NCBI GenBank assembly: GCA_026708085.1
Contig: JAPOVP010000057.1
Span: forward strand, 1 to 53,717
Direction: 5' to 3'
Origin: Caldilineaceae bacterium
Lineage (GTDB): Bacteria; Chloroflexota; Anaerolineae; Caldilineales; Caldilineaceae
DNA length: 53,717 nucleotides
Part shown: piece after piece, positions 1 to 7,331 of the stretch
Layout of the letters: each line of letters opens with the position of its first letter
Numbering within the stretch: the first letter of the stretch is position 1
The notes under the pieces: model-generated
Told to the model about the DNA's origin: nothing
Seen by the model: only the letters and a program-made list of their open reading frames with translations
Databases searched by the model: none
Program-made: the position numbers and the translations under genes

Positions 1-175
1 CATCGCTTACGTCATCTAACCTATTTCTCAACCCAATTTAGATGCAATTGCCCTGGGGGTTGTGACGGGTCTTGAATTGAAGTGTGGGAGGCGATACGAG
101 TTTGGATGCCTGTCTTGACGGTGATGAGGTTGGAGTGACAGGGCCGTAACCCCGCCACCCCAAGTGAAGTCGTCA

Positions 176-901
176 CTATTCCTCAGCCAGCAACAGAATT
201 ACTCTCCACTCCATCAACTGATCGCAGGAGTTGCGGCGAGGGTTATCTTCGGAGTACTGGATCAACTCATACAGCAGGTTGGTCCTGGGCGCATATTCGT
301 TTCGGATGCTAAAACCCGACTCGTCCACGATAGCCCCGTACTTGTAAATCAGTTCTGTCATTTCATCAACGGACAGATCGCAATAATCTGCTGTGACCAG
401 TAAGAACGTGCCCATCACGTCCACGACCTCCGCCTGTTTGGCCGTGCTGGTGTTCTCCCAAGATTCCAACCTCCCGATAGACCTCTGATCCAACGAGACG
501 ACAAAGTAAGCAAGTTCGTACAACTCGAACTGTACCTGAGACGTTGAAGTGGGAACCGCTGTGGGCGTTGGCGGCACAGGTGTAGGTGTCAAGGTTGGTG
601 ACAAGATAAGTGTTGGTGTCGGTGCGGGCGTTCTGGTTGCGGCGACGCTTTCAGGCTGATCGCGCTCGCCTTCCAGCAATGCCACGCGAGTTTGCAAGGC
701 CGTGACTTGTCCGTTGTCCGCCAAGATTTGTTCGATTCGCTCCACTCGATTCAATATGTCGATCATGAGTGTCAAAGAGGCACTCATGAATTCGTCTAGC
801 GTCATGTTGTCCTGACTCTGTGCCTGGACGTTCATGCGTCCGAACGCAAACGCCAGAACAAACGCAACTGCAAACCCAACAAGGCTTCGTTTGAATTTCA
901 T
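176..901 (-). CDS. Secreted/surface hypothetical protein with Thr-Pro linker
   Basis: I do not recognise the family. The protein of about 241 residues opens with a basic then hydrophobic leader ending near an AQ-AQS site, so it is probably exported. A short helical, possibly coiled-coil segment follows (MTLDEFMSASL to the LLEGE region), then a Thr/Pro-rich linker of repeated TPTP type, then a C-terminal globular domain of about 110 residues with two cysteines. I chose the start at 901 because it gives a clean signal peptide and is preceded by a GGGGGC ribosome site; a longer frame upstream runs through a palindrome and has no signal peptide. It sits 82 bases downstream of another exported protein with a similar linker on the same strand, which suggests a related surface role. 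Function unknown. Confidence 0.6.
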   Translation of the reverse strand: MKFKRSLVGFAVAFVLAFAFGRMNVQAQSQDNMTLDEFMSASLTLMIDILNRVERIEQILADNGQVTALQTRVALLEGERDQPESVAATRTPAPTPTLILSPTLTPTPVPPTPTAVPTSTSQVQFELYELAYFVVSLDQRSIGRLESWENTSTAKQAEVVDVMGTFLLVTADYCDLSVDEMTELIYKYGAIVDESGFSIRNEYAPRTNLLYELIQYSEDNPRRNSCDQLMEWRVILLLAEE

Positions 902-926
902 GGAATTGCCCCCATGTCGGAAACAG

Positions 927-955
927 TTTTGGGTGGCGGTTACCGCCACCCAAAA
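927..955. terminator. Palindromic terminator-like element
   Basis: Two 14-base arms (TTTTGGGTGGCGGT and its complement) are separated by one base. The GC-rich stem flanked by A and T tracts fits a bidirectional intrinsic terminator, with a few central pairs opened as the loop. It lies just after the stop of the upstream minus-strand gene. An operator or a mobile-element tip is a less likely alternative. Confidence 0.5.
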
Positions 956-983
956 GGTCGTCATCCACTCTTACTGCCTCTCC

Positions 984-1796
984 CTATCTTTGATACACTT
1001 CCGACCTATCGCGCAGACAATCGGGCAATCGGAAGTATTCTCTGACTCGCTGCCCTGAACTGGATGAATCCAAGTACAGTACCCATGTCACGATTATTTC
1101 GTGCTGAACCGGATCGTAGTAGGCATGACGAAAACTGGTGGAAAGCTCCCTGTCCGGGTACTCATCCAATGCCTCTCGCATTGACGCGGAATCAATTCCG
1201 TCTTGGGAAAAGATGAAGCATGGCTTTGGTGACTCCTCGGTTGCCCCACAATTGCGCCACAATCCGACGTTGCCTTTCTTGCTCTGACTCTCCGCATCCT
1301 CTATCTGTTCACTGTATGAGGTCTTAATCGTGTCGTCATATCTGGCATAGCCAAACAGAACCATGACGTGATTCAGCAAAGTTCCGTCAGCAAGATGGAC
1401 GTAACCTGCCCCCTTGCCATCCTTGATTTCGCCAACCAATTCAATTGAGATCAAAGGGCTGCTTTGGTACGCCTGCGTTGCGTATTCGGCCGACTCCCTC
1501 CCAAAACATTCTGTCGCTAGAACAGATTCGGGAGCGTCAACATTCGCCAGATCAATGGTTGCGATCTGTCCGCCATCGACAAACACAACCTCGATGGAAT
1601 CACCGTCGATCAGCTGCTTCACAACTGCTTGACGCGTGCTGAGAACAATTGACGGCGAAGGGGTCGGCGTTAGATTTTCTGGAGTTTCTGTGGACGGTGT
1701 GGCCGTTGGCGACTGCGCATAGATTTGCGAGGCCAGAAACACAAAGAGAAGTACTGCAACTGCGCTGGTGCCTACAATCTTCCTGTTGGGAAACAT
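984..1796 (-). CDS. Secreted thermonuclease-fold (SNase-like) protein, probably catalytically impaired
   Basis: The 270-residue protein has a signal peptide (residues 1-28), a Thr/Pro linker (29-50), an SNase-like OB-fold domain (about 55-180) and a C-terminal extension of about 90 residues with no recognised domain. SNase hallmarks are visible: DGDS at 64-67, VDAPE at 86-90, a cysteine-containing CFGRES segment near 97, an ADGTLLN stretch near 136-142, GYAR at 149-152 and GLW near 178. The position equivalent to catalytic Arg35 of staphylococcal nuclease is Asp82, and the DKYGR segment holding Arg87 reads DGKGA, so both catalytic arginines appear absent while the Glu43 equivalent (Glu90) is kept. 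It may bind nucleic acid or another ligand rather than cut DNA. GAGGGGGC precedes the start. Confidence 0.75.
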   Translation of the reverse strand: MFPNRKIVGTSAVAVLLFVFLASQIYAQSPTATPSTETPENLTPTPSPSIVLSTRQAVVKQLIDGDSIEVVFVDGGQIATIDLANVDAPESVLATECFGRESAEYATQAYQSSPLISIELVGEIKDGKGAGYVHLADGTLLNHVMVLFGYARYDDTIKTSYSEQIEDAESQSKKGNVGLWRNCGATEESPKPCFIFSQDGIDSASMREALDEYPDRELSTSFRHAYYDPVQHEIIVTWVLYLDSSSSGQRVREYFRLPDCLRDRSEVYQR

Positions 1797-1833
1797 AGCG
1801 GTGCCCCCTCAATGGATGCGGACGATTGGAAGT

Positions 1834-1933
1834 CACCACAACAACCCATCAGCCTCAGTGCCCAGTGAGGGGGCGCAATGCGCCCAATCGTTCAGCATCA
1901 CAAGACACTGAAGCCATGCGGGTTGTTGTGGTG
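1834..1933. repeat. Nested inverted repeat in gene-free DNA
   Basis: The arms at 1834-1860 and 1906-1933 begin with CACCACAACAACCC and its complement and continue with imperfect pairing through CAGTG. The 45-base interior carries a second palindrome at 1871-1885 (GGGCGCA, one base, TGCGCCC). The whole can fold as a long hairpin with an inner stem. The rest of 1797-2352 shows no credible gene; open frames there look non-coding. Confidence 0.55.
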
Positions 1934-2352
1934 CAATCAGTCTAAATCAGGCGGTCAGAAGGAGCCAAATTACAATACCGGAAGGGCCGACGAGGAAGGG
2001 GCGACGGTGCCGCCATTGGAAGTCAGATGTGAATTGGCTGTGGGTTGTGGTCGTCGCAAGCGAAAGGGAAAGGCGCGCGATTTGTCGACATCTGCGGGGA
2101 ATACTGAGTCGCGGCGAAACCGAATCCCGGAGAGGTGGATGTTGCGTGACGACCGTTCTGCGTTGGGTCGCATGAGGAGCCCCCTTGCCGCTGGTAGGAT
2201 GCAGATGCCACCACCGGAAGTTCTTGGGGGGTAGGTTAAAACCACAAACATGGGTACTCCGCAATGAACCGCGTTTTGTACGCCTCTGACTATTTGATAG
2301 GGGCTTATATCGGAAAGTCACATTGACGATTTGACGCCTCACATTCGTCCCT

Positions 2353-2520
2353 TTATGACACTTTTTTAGGGAACTTGGTTGATCGCTCTCCCCACAGGGC
2401 ACGAGCAACGTTCTCTGGCGTGTCGCCTATCTTGAGGGGCTTTTGGTGTCTCCTGCGCCGACTCTTTGTCGGGCTGGATACGTCATTCTGAGTCGTCTTC
2501 GTATCCTTGATCGTGGTCAA
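2353..2520 (-). CDS. Small basic protein with DTPENVARAL core
   Basis: This 55-residue reading frame has a Ser/Thr/Lys/Arg-rich N-terminus, a KSRRRR patch, then KPLKIGDTPENVARALW and a basic tail. I chose a TTG start because a GGAG lies about nine bases upstream; a GTG further upstream or an ATG at 2595 is also possible. The coding region overlaps the end of the 47-residue membrane protein gene in another frame. The core resembles that of the small protein at 11656-11880 (DTPESIARVVM), which also follows a conflict-type gene. I recall similar short uncharacterised proteins in other bacteria but cannot name a family. Existence is likely, the start is uncertain and the function unknown. Confidence 0.45.
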   Translation of the reverse strand: MTTIKDTKTTQNDVSSPTKSRRRRHQKPLKIGDTPENVARALWGERSTKFPKKVS

Positions 2521-2626
2521 GATAGTACACTCCACCTCGTCTTTGTCGTACTTGCTTTTTGGATTTGTTGAACGCCCAAATGGCCGACACCACAATGAAA
2601 ACTGACAAACAAATCAGGGCTTCCAT
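2483..2626 (-). CDS. 47-residue single-pass membrane protein
   Basis: A short gene sits 20 bases after the stop of the methyltransferase-HNH gene, on the same strand. It has a strong GGAGGA ribosome site four bases before ATG. The product has an N-terminal hydrophobic helix (about residues 3-19: ALICLSVFIVVSAIWAF), a Lys/Arg-rich stretch (21-31) that would lie in the cytoplasm, and a Tyr/Asp/Glu-rich acidic tail. This layout is typical of tiny membrane proteins that modulate a larger partner. No family is recognised. The ribosome site, the clean helix and the placement support a real gene; function is unknown. Confidence 0.55.
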   Translation of the reverse strand: MEALICLSVFIVVSAIWAFNKSKKQVRQRRGGVYYLDHDQGYEDDSE

Positions 2627-2646
2627 TTGTTCCTCCGGGGTGTGGC

Positions 2647-4128
2647 TTAGGTTGCTATCTGGAGTCTGCTTTGCAGGTAAGCCATACCGCGATCTCCCTT
2701 CGTCCGGTTGCAGTATGAACAGAGCAGTTGCAGATTGCCAATATGGTCTGTGCCGCCTTTCTTTCGAGAAATGATGTGGTCAACCTCCAAATGCTGTTGT
2801 TGAAAATGTGTCTGGCAACCCGCACAATACCCACCTTGTTCGCCGTACAAATGTTTACGGTTGAAGAGTGAGTTGTACTTCCGAACCTTGCCAATGTCTG
2901 TGCGATCTGGAATGTCTGTCCGATGGACAATATCGCGAAACAACCCTTGTCGCTCTTCGATGCGTTCTACGACCAGTTGTGCTGCCTTTTCGGATATGTC
3001 TATCCCAATCCAGTTGCGCCCTATATCATCGGCCGCCACACAGGTAGTAGCGCAGCCACAAAACGGGTCTAACACAACATCACCTTTCTGGGAACTTGAT
3101 TCGATGATCCGACGAAGAAGACCCAAGGGTTTCTGTGTGGGATATCCTAACACTTCCTCACTGCTGTCCAACCACTTCACATCCCAATCAATTTCGCCTT
3201 CTGTGCCGTACAATGTTCCATCTGTTCCGGGCTGATAGGCCCAAATATCCTGATAAGGCACTCCTTCGCCAATGCGTTGTTTGTATCTGGGCTGTCCGCC
3301 TTCTACTTCTGGAAAAACAATTTGATTTTTAGAATACAGAAAATCCAACTGTTCTTGAACTGTCATTCCGGCACCATTTTCAGGAAGCCATTCACGAAGT
3401 GCCTTCGGTATGGCCCAGTGCCTATTCTTGATAGTTGGGTCATACCCTCGCCACGGCAAACCGCTATCACCTTGCCGAGTTCCCGATCCAGTCAAGACGT
3501 TTTTTTGAAAAGGCCCTATTTGATCTGAATGGTTAAAATACTTGTCAATGTACGCCTGTGTGTAGGGAGTTCTTCCTGGGTTAAACGTGAATTTGTCGGA
3601 GGCTGAATAAAATAAGATGTTCTCATGGATTGGGCCGTATTTGCGGGACAGTTTGTTGTGTGAATTGGTTCTCCGCCAAATTATTTCGCTCCTAAAATTC
3701 TGTTTTCCGAATATCCCGTCCATGACGATTTTAAGATAATGGCTCATGGTGGAATCACAGTGAAGGTAGATAGAGCCAGTGGTCTTTAGAACGCGTTGCA
3801 TTTCAAGTAACCGAGCAGCCATGTAGACTAGATAGGACTTGTCGCTCTTGGTCGTGGCCGCAAGCAAGACGCGGTACAGGTGGGGGTGCTTTTGCTCAAT
3901 GAGGTTGATCCACTCAACATCAATATCGGTAAGTGTCCAAGTGTCCTTGAAAGCCGCCCCAGCCGCTTTAGAACCGATAGGGGCGGCATAGTCTGCTTTT
4001 GAGTTGAAAGGAGGATCTAGATAAATGAGATCAATCGAGGCGGAGTTCATGCCTCGCATTACGTACAAACAATCGCCTGTCCAAATCGTCTTGTTGGCCC
4101 AGTTAGGATTACCGACAGAGGTTGGCAT
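2647..4128 (-). CDS. DNA N6-adenine/N4-cytosine methyltransferase fused to C-terminal HNH nuclease-like domain
   Basis: The 493-residue protein is predicted to transfer a methyl group from S-adenosylmethionine to exocyclic amines in DNA. Motif IV is DPPF at 38-41 and motif I is DPFCGCATT starting at Asp354. The order IV before I, with a target-recognition region of about 200 residues between, marks the beta class. After the methylase core comes an HNH-type zinc module (about 420-480): CxxC, VDHIIS with His451, GGTDHIGNLQLLC, and a second CxxC. I chose the start at 4128 because AGGAG lies ten bases upstream; an in-frame extension runs into transposase remnants. It could be a single-chain restriction-modification enzyme, or a modification gene that gained a DNA-binding HNH module. 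Two small genes follow on the same strand. Confidence 0.85.
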   Translation of the reverse strand: MPTSVGNPNWANKTIWTGDCLYVMRGMNSASIDLIYLDPPFNSKADYAAPIGSKAAGAAFKDTWTLTDIDVEWINLIEQKHPHLYRVLLAATTKSDKSYLVYMAARLLEMQRVLKTTGSIYLHCDSTMSHYLKIVMDGIFGKQNFRSEIIWRRTNSHNKLSRKYGPIHENILFYSASDKFTFNPGRTPYTQAYIDKYFNHSDQIGPFQKNVLTGSGTRQGDSGLPWRGYDPTIKNRHWAIPKALREWLPENGAGMTVQEQLDFLYSKNQIVFPEVEGGQPRYKQRIGEGVPYQDIWAYQPGTDGTLYGTEGEIDWDVKWLDSSEEVLGYPTQKPLGLLRRIIESSSQKGDVVLDPFCGCATTCVAADDIGRNWIGIDISEKAAQLVVERIEERQGLFRDIVHRTDIPDRTDIGKVRKYNSLFNRKHLYGEQGGYCAGCQTHFQQQHLEVDHIISRKKGGTDHIGNLQLLCSYCNRTKGDRGMAYLQSRLQIAT

Positions 4129-4210
4129 AGCCCGGCATCTCCTAGTGTGTGGTTTTGGGGGTTGCCCATTTTCCCACACGCCTGGGGACGTTGCAACGCG
4201 TTCGTTTGTT

Positions 4211-4960
4211 CTACCCCATGACCGTTCCGGCGAGGAACTGGTCAAAGGCTTCGGCGTAGTTGCGGTTGTTGTACTTAGTGCAAGTTTCAACAATGTAGGC
4301 TGCTGGGTACTTTTTGCTATAGTGATGGTGCTGCCCAAAGATTGCTCTCATTACGACGCTCCAAAAGCCTTCAATCGTGCTGGTGTGTACAAGCCCCTGT
4401 GCGTAGGCTATGGCGTCATTGATAGTGAAGTGCGGCACCCATTCCCTCATGCGATTGTAGCCCGGAAATTCGTCTGTTTTGAGTACACTGTCATCACCCT
4501 ACCACGCTGTCCCGAAATGCCTTGAGCGTCTTGCCAGTAGCCTTTTCAGACGGCTTGGCTACGACCTTGCCACCGCGAGCGAGGGCACCGAGAACGGGCT
4601 GCTGTTCTGTTCCACGTCCACGCCTGAGCGGAACGTCCTCGTCGTGCTGTCTGCTGCCAGCCGTCACGACAAAGGTTTCGTCCGCTTCTACAATGCCGCT
4701 CAGAAACACGCTATCATCGGCCATGCCTTCGTGAATCTTCATGCCCATGCGCCAAGTAGTGGGCGGTGTCAGGTCGGGAGCACGGGCAAGCTGCAAACTG
4801 GATACGCTTATCTTGGCGTTCAGCAGAATCGCAATGCCCCAAAAACCACTTCTGCTTCTAGCGTGCGTTCACCAAAATATCCGGTCGCCGCAGTGGTGCA
4901 GTTATGAAAACTGAGTCGATTCCGGTGCCACCGCACTGCCTGACAAGCTCATGAACCGGT
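4211..4960 (-). pseudogene. Decayed IS1595-family transposase
   Basis: Fragments of an ISXO2/IS1595-type DDE transposase lie in several frames on the minus strand. About 4494-4860 encodes LLNAKISVSSLQLAR, TTWRMGMKI and the first catalytic Asp in VEADETFV. Near 4495 the frame shifts to LKTDEFPGY, with the second Asp, and continues to IEGFWS and RYN-like KYNNRNYAEAFD, ending at 4211. Another frame break lies near 4835 (KWFLG to IAILLNAK), and an in-frame TAG precedes it. The zinc-ribbon N-terminus beyond about 4900 is barely recognisable. All three acidic signature segments survive but cannot be translated as one protein, so it should be inactive. It abuts the methyltransferase gene and may have altered its promoter region. 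Confidence 0.8.
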
Positions 4961-5149
4961 ATGGGCTCTAAGGGAATGTCAAGATTCCTACCATCCAGTC
5001 TTGAACGGTCGGAATCTGAGACGGCGACAGATTTCGGAAATCCCAACACCGACTTCAAAAAGGCAACACCAACCCCGAAATCCTACCCAAGCCTGACCGA
5101 ATACTTCGGCTGGTCGTAGCACTACTTGCCATAGATCCCGTCTCTAGCC

Positions 5150-5545
5150 TCATCCATCTCCGCTAACCTGACCAAGTGCCGCTCCCGCCAACAGAACGGC
5201 TTTCAACGCCTTGAGATTGTGCGTGCTGTCTTGTGCCGTGACGGTCTTGACGGCTTCGGCCCATCTGGCTTCGTCCTTGGCGGCCGCCAGGAACTTCTCG
5301 CCAGCCGGAGAGAACCACACGGGCCAGTACCGCAACTGACCTCTGGTCCAGTTCATGGCGGTTTTGATCCGCACCAATTTGGCATCTCCAAGTTGTCGGG
5401 CATTGTAACTGATGATTTCGGGGCCGTGACCGTCGAAGTCGTAGTCGCTTGGCAGACTGAGCCTGCCGTCAAGCAGAATTTGGTCGAGCCTGAACAGCAT
5501 TTGGCGGCACAGCTCGAAGTCTAGTTCAATAACATCTGTTGCCAT
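5150..5545 (-). CDS. DUF2513-like small protein
   Basis: This 131-residue soluble protein opens with DFELCRQMLFRLDQIL, has a central YNARQLGDAKLV segment, then FSPAGEKFLAAAKDEARWAEA and an Ala-rich C-terminal helix. The pattern (helical start, winged-helix-like middle, 'L/FTPAGHEFLD..RDD..W' ending) resembles DUF2513 proteins, which are common near phage and mobile genes; I assign it from pattern only. AGGAC precedes the ATG at 5545. It lies between a broken and an intact IS1595 transposase, so it may be cargo or a leftover of an older insertion. Function unknown. Confidence 0.6.
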   Translation of the reverse strand: MATDVIELDFELCRQMLFRLDQILLDGRLSLPSDYDFDGHGPEIISYNARQLGDAKLVRIKTAMNWTRGQLRYWPVWFSPAGEKFLAAAKDEARWAEAVKTVTAQDSTHNLKALKAVLLAGAALGQVSGDG

Positions 5546-5738
5546 AGAATGTCCTGTGTGTAGTGTTTGTGAAACAGTTGCTTCGCCTCAAGCCCCTCTC
5601 TCATCAGGGCCAAATCCACACCTCATCATATCAGACCGAAAACCGGATTTCAAGCGAATTTCAAGTAAATTTGTATTACATTTAAGTGTGCTGGTGGTCT
5701 CTGCGGGCCGAAACGGCAGAAATTCTTTCCAGAATGGA

Positions 5739-5768
5739 AAGAGCCACCGAGGAATTACGGTGGCTCTT
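5739..5768. terminator. Hairpin terminator after transposase
   Basis: A perfect 11-base stem (AAGAGCCACCG and complement) encloses an 8-base loop 32 bases beyond the stop of the minus-strand transposase. T-rich bases follow on both sides. It probably ends transposase transcription or shields the element from read-through. Confidence 0.6.
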
Positions 5769-5800
5769 GGTTTACTTGGTCTTTGGAATTTGTGTCGGAA

Positions 5801-6760
5801 CTATACACCCTTCGGGTACGGTGGGCCTCCAGCGATCAACTCCTGATACCGCAACCTTTTGTCAGCCGTTCCCTGCGCAACCCTCTCCATCTGCTTCAAA
5901 GTGTCCATCGGGCGACTATTGTGCCGGCCCTCAAATTCATCCACATACCGATGCAAATGCTTCGGACTCATTTTGTGATACACGCCTGTAAACCCGCGCT
6001 TCATCATGGACCAGAACGACTCCATACCGTTCGTGTGCGCCTGTTCCCGGACGTATTCGCCTACGCTGTGATTTAAGGGTATGTGATGTCGTGCAATACC
6101 CTGATAGGCACTGGCTTCATCTGAGTAGACCACGGATTCTTCGGTTGTGTTTTCCACAACAAACCCTTGCAAAGTTGCTTTGTTGGTGGCGGGCACGACT
6201 TCTGCCTTTACGAGATTGGTCTCTCTGTCTTTGATGCCCACCACTGCGGTCTTGCCGACTGTGCCACGTCCCGCCCGAAGTTTCTTGCTGACGTGCTTGT
6301 TGGCTTCCTTGCCGCCAAAGTAACTCTCGTCTACCTCCACCTCGCCATCGAAGGGTCCCTGGGCGTCGTCCCATGCCTCGCGAATTCGATGCAGCATGAA
6401 CCAGGCGGACTTCTGCGTGATGCCCAAGTCCCGGTGCAGTTTCATGCTGGAGACGCCCTTGAGATTCGTTGTCACTAGGTAAATCGCAATCGCCCATTCT
6501 CGATAGCCGATGTTGGAGCCGTGCATCAGGCTGTTGGTCTTGACGCTGAAATGCTTCCGGCAATCCCGGCACCTGTACGGCATGGTCGGATGCTTGACCT
6601 CTGAAATGCGCTCACTTTCGCAGTGAGGGCACACAACGCCGTCTTCCCATTTGGTCTGCTCAAACCACTTTTCGGCCGCGTCGTTATCGGGAAACATCTC
6701 GAACAATCCTGCCAGTGTGATGCCCTTCCGATAGTGCTTGCCCGGCGCCTTCTGTGCCAT
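5801..6760 (-). CDS. IS1595-family transposase (intact)
   Basis: The 319-residue transposase appears full length. It has the N-terminal helical segment (LAGLFEMFPDNDAAEKWFEQ), a zinc ribbon with CPHC and CRDC, a helix-turn-helix-like linker (LHRDLGITQKSAW) and a DDE/N catalytic domain: first Asp in VEVDESYFGG, second in YSDEASAY, and the third acidic position in the HTNGMESFWS segment. The start at 6760 follows AAGGAG; a longer frame lacks a ribosome site. The C-terminus continues past the usual RHNSR segment. I could not define terminal inverted repeats or a target duplication by eye, so element ends are left open. It differs clearly from the decayed copy at 4211-4960. Confidence 0.92.
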   Translation of the reverse strand: MAQKAPGKHYRKGITLAGLFEMFPDNDAAEKWFEQTKWEDGVVCPHCESERISEVKHPTMPYRCRDCRKHFSVKTNSLMHGSNIGYREWAIAIYLVTTNLKGVSSMKLHRDLGITQKSAWFMLHRIREAWDDAQGPFDGEVEVDESYFGGKEANKHVSKKLRAGRGTVGKTAVVGIKDRETNLVKAEVVPATNKATLQGFVVENTTEESVVYSDEASAYQGIARHHIPLNHSVGEYVREQAHTNGMESFWSMMKRGFTGVYHKMSPKHLHRYVDEFEGRHNSRPMDTLKQMERVAQGTADKRLRYQELIAGGPPYPKGV

Positions 6761-7331
6761 TTTTGTCTCCTTGTCGGTATGGCCACAATATGCTGCCAGG
6801 CATTCATTTAAGAACAATAATAGCCGAAAATGGGCGGCTTGTCAAGGGCAACTCGACAGGAGAATGCATTCCAAAATTGGGGAGGGTTTCGGGCTACCTC
6901 TAGGGAGCTATGCTGGCCTCGTAAGTCTGCTACTTTGGAGAAATCCAAGACTTAGTTGCATGCGACAGGTCGAGTGTCCCAAATGATTGTCCGCCAAGTG
7001 ATTCTGAATCTTTGATCAAGCTGAATTCAACCCTGACCAGAAGGGTCTCGAAAAAACAAAGGATGCACCCAGCAGGTAAGACCATTTGCAAGAAATGAAC
7101 AATTGTGCTAATATTTTGGTGACATAGTCTTACTGCTGCTTTGCCCAGTCGCAGGATGGTTTCAAGTGGCCCATTGTAACTTAGGAGCTTTGATGGTAAC
7201 GCTACCTTGGAGGTTTGCCGCTGGCCATTTGGACCAACGTAGGTGAGATTTCTTGTGGATCATACTGTTTTGGGCAAGAGAGTCACACACATTTGTAGAA
7301 CAGAATTGAACTTTAGGAGTGGGGTGGAAAA
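6761..7331. other. Gene-free interval before the ATPase-kinase operon
   Basis: No credible gene is seen in about 570 bases. The left part probably contains the right end of the IS1595 element. The right part holds the candidate promoter at 7086-7114, and an AGGAG/GGGGTGG ribosome-site region directly precedes 7332. The long leader between promoter and start (about 210 bases) could hold regulation, but I see no named structure in it. Confidence 0.5.
7086..7114 (+). promoter_or_regulatory. Candidate sigma-70-type promoter for the ATPase-kinase operon
   Basis: TTGCAA (7086-7091) and TAATAT (7109-7114) are separated by exactly 17 bases, near consensus for a housekeeping promoter, and face the operon that starts at 7332. 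Confidence 0.45.

Noticed and set aside
1878..2234. Open frame of 118 codons on the plus strand
   Set aside because: Low-complexity Arg/Gly/Pro composition, no ribosome site, and it overlaps the nested inverted repeat.
1947..2408. Open frame of 153 codons on the minus strand
   Set aside because: Overlaps other frames and the end of the small DTPE gene, has no recognisable domain and an odd Ser/Arg composition; probably non-coding.
5600..6850. Terminal inverted repeats of the intact IS1595 element
   Set aside because: I compared both flanks by eye and found no convincing matching ends, so no mobile-element boundaries are reported.
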